NCBI GenBank assembly: GCA_030150045.1
Contig: JASLGM010000030.1
Span: 1-42,419 of the forward strand
Reading direction: 5' to 3'
Origin: Taishania sp.
GTDB lineage: Bacteria > Bacteroidota > Bacteroidia > Flavobacteriales_D > Crocinitomicaceae
Length of the DNA: 42,419 nucleotides
Shown here: positions 39,277-42,419 of the stretch, in pieces
Position numbering within the stretch: the stretch's first letter is position 1
How the letters are laid out: every line of letters starts with the position of its first letter
The notes under the pieces: generated by a model
What the model was told of the DNA's origin: nothing
The model's database searches: none
What the model saw: only the letters and a program-made list of their open reading frames with translations
Position numbers and translations under genes: made by a program

Positions 39277-41973
39277 TTAGTTTTTTATCAATTTATACGA
39301 TTGCTTTACGTTTTCAATAGAAATATTTAGGAAATAAACCCCTTGCGCTTCTGTTGAAATATCGAAAGTAATTGCCTCTGTTGTTTGCGGTTTTTCCTCG
39401 CGGATGGTTCTTCCCATTACATCAGTGATGGTAAAGGATTGGATGTTTACTGCTGCTTGGAAAGAAACGGTCACTTGCCCATTCGACGGGTTGGGATAAA
39501 TAGAAATGTCTGTAAGGTTCAATTGATCCACGCCGAGATTGGCGATATTCACGCAAGCACTTGTTGCCGTACAACCATTTGCCGTTACTTTAACCGCGTA
39601 AGAACCATTAGCAGTTGGAGTATAGGACTGGCTTGTCGCTCCCGTAATAGGACTGTTTCCGGTTCCGCAGTTTATCCATTGGTACTGTGCGTTGGCTTGA
39701 GCAGAAGTGATCGTAATTCCGTTGACTGTCGTACTTGTATTTACAGGAGTTTGGTTGATGGTAATGGTTTGGCAAGCTCCTTCGGTTACACATGCCCCAA
39801 GTCCACGCACATAATACGTTCCTGGATTGGTTATTACGATTGAATTCCCTGTTCCAATGCTTGTTCCTCCGCATGAAGCAGCTGTCCAATGCCATGCTGT
39901 TGCATCATTTAACGCCCCACTTGCAATGGAAAGCGTTGTGCTTTCTCCAGGACAAATTGTTGTGTTTCCAGTAATTGTAGGTACAGTAGGATTGTTGCAA
40001 GGGCCTCCAGCAACGATACTAAATCTGTTATTAGAAATGTTAAAGAACGTGCCATTTTCGCACATTACCATAATAATGGCATTTGTTGTTACGCTGTTAG
40101 GGACCGTAATTTCTTGTGAACCATCGTTTGGAACATCATTAGCAAGGATACTAAAAGTTGTTCCGCCATCTGTTGAAATAAAAATGTCTACATTTTCACA
40201 CAAAACGGGCGATAGATTTGTATTCGCAACTGACCAGGTTACCGTTTGTGTTGTATTTGTTGACCAAGTAATACCTGCTGCGGAAGGGTATAGAACAACA
40301 AAAGGCCCAGCGGAAGCGGTAGTTGTTACTGTAATGTCTTTATGATCATTGCAACCACCATCAGCTCGGTTGTCGCGAACCGTACATCTGAAATTCATGG
40401 TTCTGCTTATCGATGGTAGTACTTCCCAGGTAAACGGCCCGTTTGACATTAAACTCTGTATAGAAGGGAAATAACGAGTTCCACTTGTAGAAGGCGTTCT
40501 GGATCGGAAGTTCGGACCTCCAACTGCGGAAGCAACTGGCGGTTGTGTGGAAGCTTGATTGTTCATTTGTTCCCAGCAGTAGGTCAGTACATCGCCATCT
40601 GGGTCCGTTGCTGTTGCTGTTAATGCAAAAGGAGTGCGCGCTGGAATGGTCACGTTACCTACCGTTCCGGTTATGGTTGGTGCAGATTGGTTGGTTATTG
40701 GTGTTGAAGTGGCACAACTGTTTCCGTAGCCATTGATAAACGTGTGTATCTCTTTCATATTTACGCCATGAAAATGATCATCTGAATTGGGTTGCACGTT
40801 TTGACTTTGACAAATTCCTGCGTATGCCATAATCGTACTTCCGGACCCAGGTTCCATTGCCGTTGTGCCATTTGCATTTCTGTCGCAAGACCCTAGGTTT
40901 CCTCTAAAACTGTGGTTTCCTGAAAATTGATGCCCTACTTCATGGGCCACATAATCGATGTCGAATGGATCTCCAATAGGAGCACTAGATCCAGTTACAC
41001 CTCGTGCTTTTTCAGATGAATAACAAACGACGCCTAATCCTGCTAATCCTCCGGAGTTGGTTCCAAATACATGACCTATGTCGTAATTTGCACTTCCGAT
41101 AACTGAATTTGTAGTCGATTGATTTTGACTGATCATCTGACCTGGATTTCCGTTTGTGAAAGGATCCGTATTTCGATTGGTGTAAATCAATAAGTTGTTG
41201 TTTGGAATCAACGTTAAAGTAACCGCTAAATCACGCATATAAATTCCATTCACACGATTTATTGTCGTTACCTGAGCGGCTTGTGCCAATAAGATTGTTC
41301 CTCCGTGGAATGCTGTATATTCACCCGTTGCAGATACTGCCAAACGGTAATTTCTTTTCGTACAGTTTCCAAAAGCTTTCACTTCATTATCATCATCCCT
41401 CTCCGTCAATAATTTTTGTTCCAAAGGGCATGAAAACTCTTTGTCAGTGGTAAAGTCCGACTTCGAATATAGGATATAATGATGTATATCTCCACCGTCG
41501 AAAGAATAAGGATCGATGAATACCGTAGGCTTCCCAGGAGTTAAAGTCATGGCATGAAAACCTTGTGGAGTCAAATCGAATTTTACGACTTCGCCCGATT
41601 GGTCTAAAGCGATTCCATCATAAGAGCGTATTTCAGGGAATTGTTCGGCTAACCCTTCCGACATCGTTTCATTTTCATGTACCTGATAGAACCCCATTGT
41701 TCCATCTAACTTCGGAATTTGTATAAATACCGGAATATATGTCGGATCAGTAATGCGTTTTACCCGTGTCAATTCTTGTTTTAGGGCAATGACGTCAAGG
41801 TAAAAGGTTGAAAATTTTGTTGGTTTAATAAATCGTGTTCCGTTCACGGAAATTTCGTTTGTAGCAATAGATTTCCATAACCCATTACCTGTATTTCCAG
41901 CTTGCGAAAAGGAAACCGAATTCCAGGATGTACATAGAAAAAGTGCTGTGTAGAGTAGTATTTTTCTGTTCAT
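39277..41973 (-). CDS. Secreted reprolysin-like zinc metalloprotease with type IX sorting domain
   Basis: The 898-residue protein has a signal peptide (MNRKILLYTALFLCTSW..., cleavage near residue 24), a propeptide-like region to about 200, and a metzincin protease domain with HEVGHQFSGNH (344-354) and Met-turn IMAYAGIC (381-388), typical of M12B/reprolysin-like enzymes. Ig-like and PKD-like beta domains follow (about 430-830). The last 75 or so residues (from IYPNPSNGQVTVSF) are a type IX secretion sorting domain. It is therefore an exported, probably surface-attached or released protease for extracellular protein breakdown. Large antisense frames within the gene are shadows. Confidence 0.9.
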   Translation of the reverse strand: MNRKILLYTALFLCTSWNSVSFSQAGNTGNGLWKSIATNEISVNGTRFIKPTKFSTFYLDVIALKQELTRVKRITDPTYIPVFIQIPKLDGTMGFYQVHENETMSEGLAEQFPEIRSYDGIALDQSGEVVKFDLTPQGFHAMTLTPGKPTVFIDPYSFDGGDIHHYILYSKSDFTTDKEFSCPLEQKLLTERDDDNEVKAFGNCTKRNYRLAVSATGEYTAFHGGTILLAQAAQVTTINRVNGIYMRDLAVTLTLIPNNNLLIYTNRNTDPFTNGNPGQMISQNQSTTNSVIGSANYDIGHVFGTNSGGLAGLGVVCYSSEKARGVTGSSAPIGDPFDIDYVAHEVGHQFSGNHSFRGNLGSCDRNANGTTAMEPGSGSTIMAYAGICQSQNVQPNSDDHFHGVNMKEIHTFINGYGNSCATSTPITNQSAPTITGTVGNVTIPARTPFALTATATDPDGDVLTYCWEQMNNQASTQPPVASAVGGPNFRSRTPSTSGTRYFPSIQSLMSNGPFTWEVLPSISRTMNFRCTVRDNRADGGCNDHKDITVTTTASAGPFVVLYPSAAGITWSTNTTQTVTWSVANTNLSPVLCENVDIFISTDGGTTFSILANDVPNDGSQEITVPNSVTTNAIIMVMCENGTFFNISNNRFSIVAGGPCNNPTVPTITGNTTICPGESTTLSIASGALNDATAWHWTAASCGGTSIGTGNSIVITNPGTYYVRGLGACVTEGACQTITINQTPVNTSTTVNGITITSAQANAQYQWINCGTGNSPITGATSQSYTPTANGSYAVKVTANGCTATSACVNIANLGVDQLNLTDISIYPNPSNGQVTVSFQAAVNIQSFTITDVMGRTIREEKPQTTEAITFDISTEAQGVYFLNISIENVKQSYKLIKN

Positions 41974-42159
41974 AATAAAACGATTTAGGTCTTGAATTTA
42001 GCATTTTATCATTAACAAAAAACATTCTTAAATATTATTCTTTCCGAATTCCAGTCTAGTTTTTTTTGATTTTTTCTTTTGCCTTCTAGATGGAGGAAGG
42101 AAAACCCTTTGTTTTTGGCGTTTTTGTTTCTCTTTTCCTTTTTCATCCATGATGCGAGT

Positions 42160-42325
42160 TTTTTAGCATCCTTAACGGTATACGCGCTTTAGTCTCCTTC
42201 CCAAAAAGCGTTCACGTATTGCGTGCCCCGAGCTTCCACTGGTCGCTGTGGCAAACAAACGTTCACCTTCCTTTTTGCGTTCGTAGAGCTATCGCTGCTC
42301 CTCCCGGGCTGAAAATCTGTTTTCA
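42160..42325 (-). repeat. Dispersed element A, copy 5
   Basis: Minus-strand core GCGACCAGTGGAAGC (complement of 42232-42246), inner GTTTGCC / GGCACGC (imperfect) and outer CAAAAAG / CTTTTTG (perfect). Its distal end, ACTAAAGCGCGTATACCGTTAA on the minus strand in part, matches copy 3. It is nearly identical to copy 1 at the other end of the window and has the same orientation. The rest of 41974-42419 is AT-rich and shows no gene. Confidence 0.77.
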
Positions 42326-42419
42326 TTTTAAGGATAATATTTGCTTGAAAATAATGCTGTATTTCAACCGAAAACCAAAATCCAAAGCTTTATGCTTTCC
42401 GGAATAAAATCGGCCCTTA

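Noticed and set aside
39827..40345. 172-residue plus-strand open frame
   Set aside because: It is antisense to the metalloprotease gene and has no family features.
1..42419. CRISPR arrays, tRNA or rRNA genes, prophage, insertion sequences
   Set aside because: No regularly spaced repeats, no tRNA-like T-loop sequences in intergenic DNA, no transposase, integrase or phage genes were seen.

Overview
The window looks like chromosomal DNA of a Bacteroidota bacterium, most likely order Flavobacteriales. The support is: two secreted proteins that end in type IX secretion sorting domains; repeated TAnnTTTG promoter elements instead of the proteobacterial -10; starts without clear Shine-Dalgarno sequences; AT-rich DNA; a b558-type SdhC fused to an SdhA/SdhB operon; and a mevalonate rather than MEP isoprenoid route. 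A relative of Fluviicola or another Crocinitomicaceae is my guess from gene content and was not tested.

Layout. 1-320: two dispersed repeats. 321-3116: tadA-mnmE (minus), divergent from an LD-carboxypeptidase. 3268-6968: sdhCAB. 7107-8861: secreted PA-domain protein. 8862-9594: intergenic repeats. 9595-16010 (minus): cysS, radA, nrdBA. 16382-18663: comF-like gene, FAD oxidoreductase and bacilliredoxin. 18711-20554: an Lrp regulator divergent from a transsulfuration-type PLP enzyme. 20970-24397: lysS and an acyl-CoA carboxylase beta subunit, divergent. 24398-26658: repeats and aspS. 26725-27114: a small membrane protein. 27948-38846: a nine-gene operon for sterol synthesis. 38847-39276: repeats. 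39277-41973: secreted metalloprotease. 41974-42419: one more repeat.

The main result is the 27948-38846 operon. In order it encodes squalene synthase, squalene monooxygenase, type II IPP isomerase, class II HMG-CoA reductase, a GYDIA-family GHMP kinase, diphosphomevalonate decarboxylase, mevalonate kinase, a short-chain polyprenyl diphosphate synthase and an oxidosqualene cyclase. Gaps run from -1 to +6 nt, so it reads as one transcript. Together the enzymes can take HMG-CoA through mevalonate, IPP/DMAPP, FPP, squalene and 2,3-oxidosqualene to a tetracyclic sterol. The cyclase has the DCT(S/A)E motif of oxidosqualene cyclases, not the DxDD of hopene cyclases, and an unusual Tyr/His/Val set at product-determining positions. 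No sterol demethylase or reductase is present in the window.

The second result is two families of dispersed intergenic elements, here called A (six copies) and B (four copies). Both fold into hairpins whose pairing is kept although the bases differ between copies. In three places A and B sit next to each other in the same divergent arrangement. They could be structured RNAs, MITE-like elements, or both.

The remaining genes are ordinary housekeeping functions. No tRNA, rRNA, CRISPR array, prophage or insertion sequence was seen.
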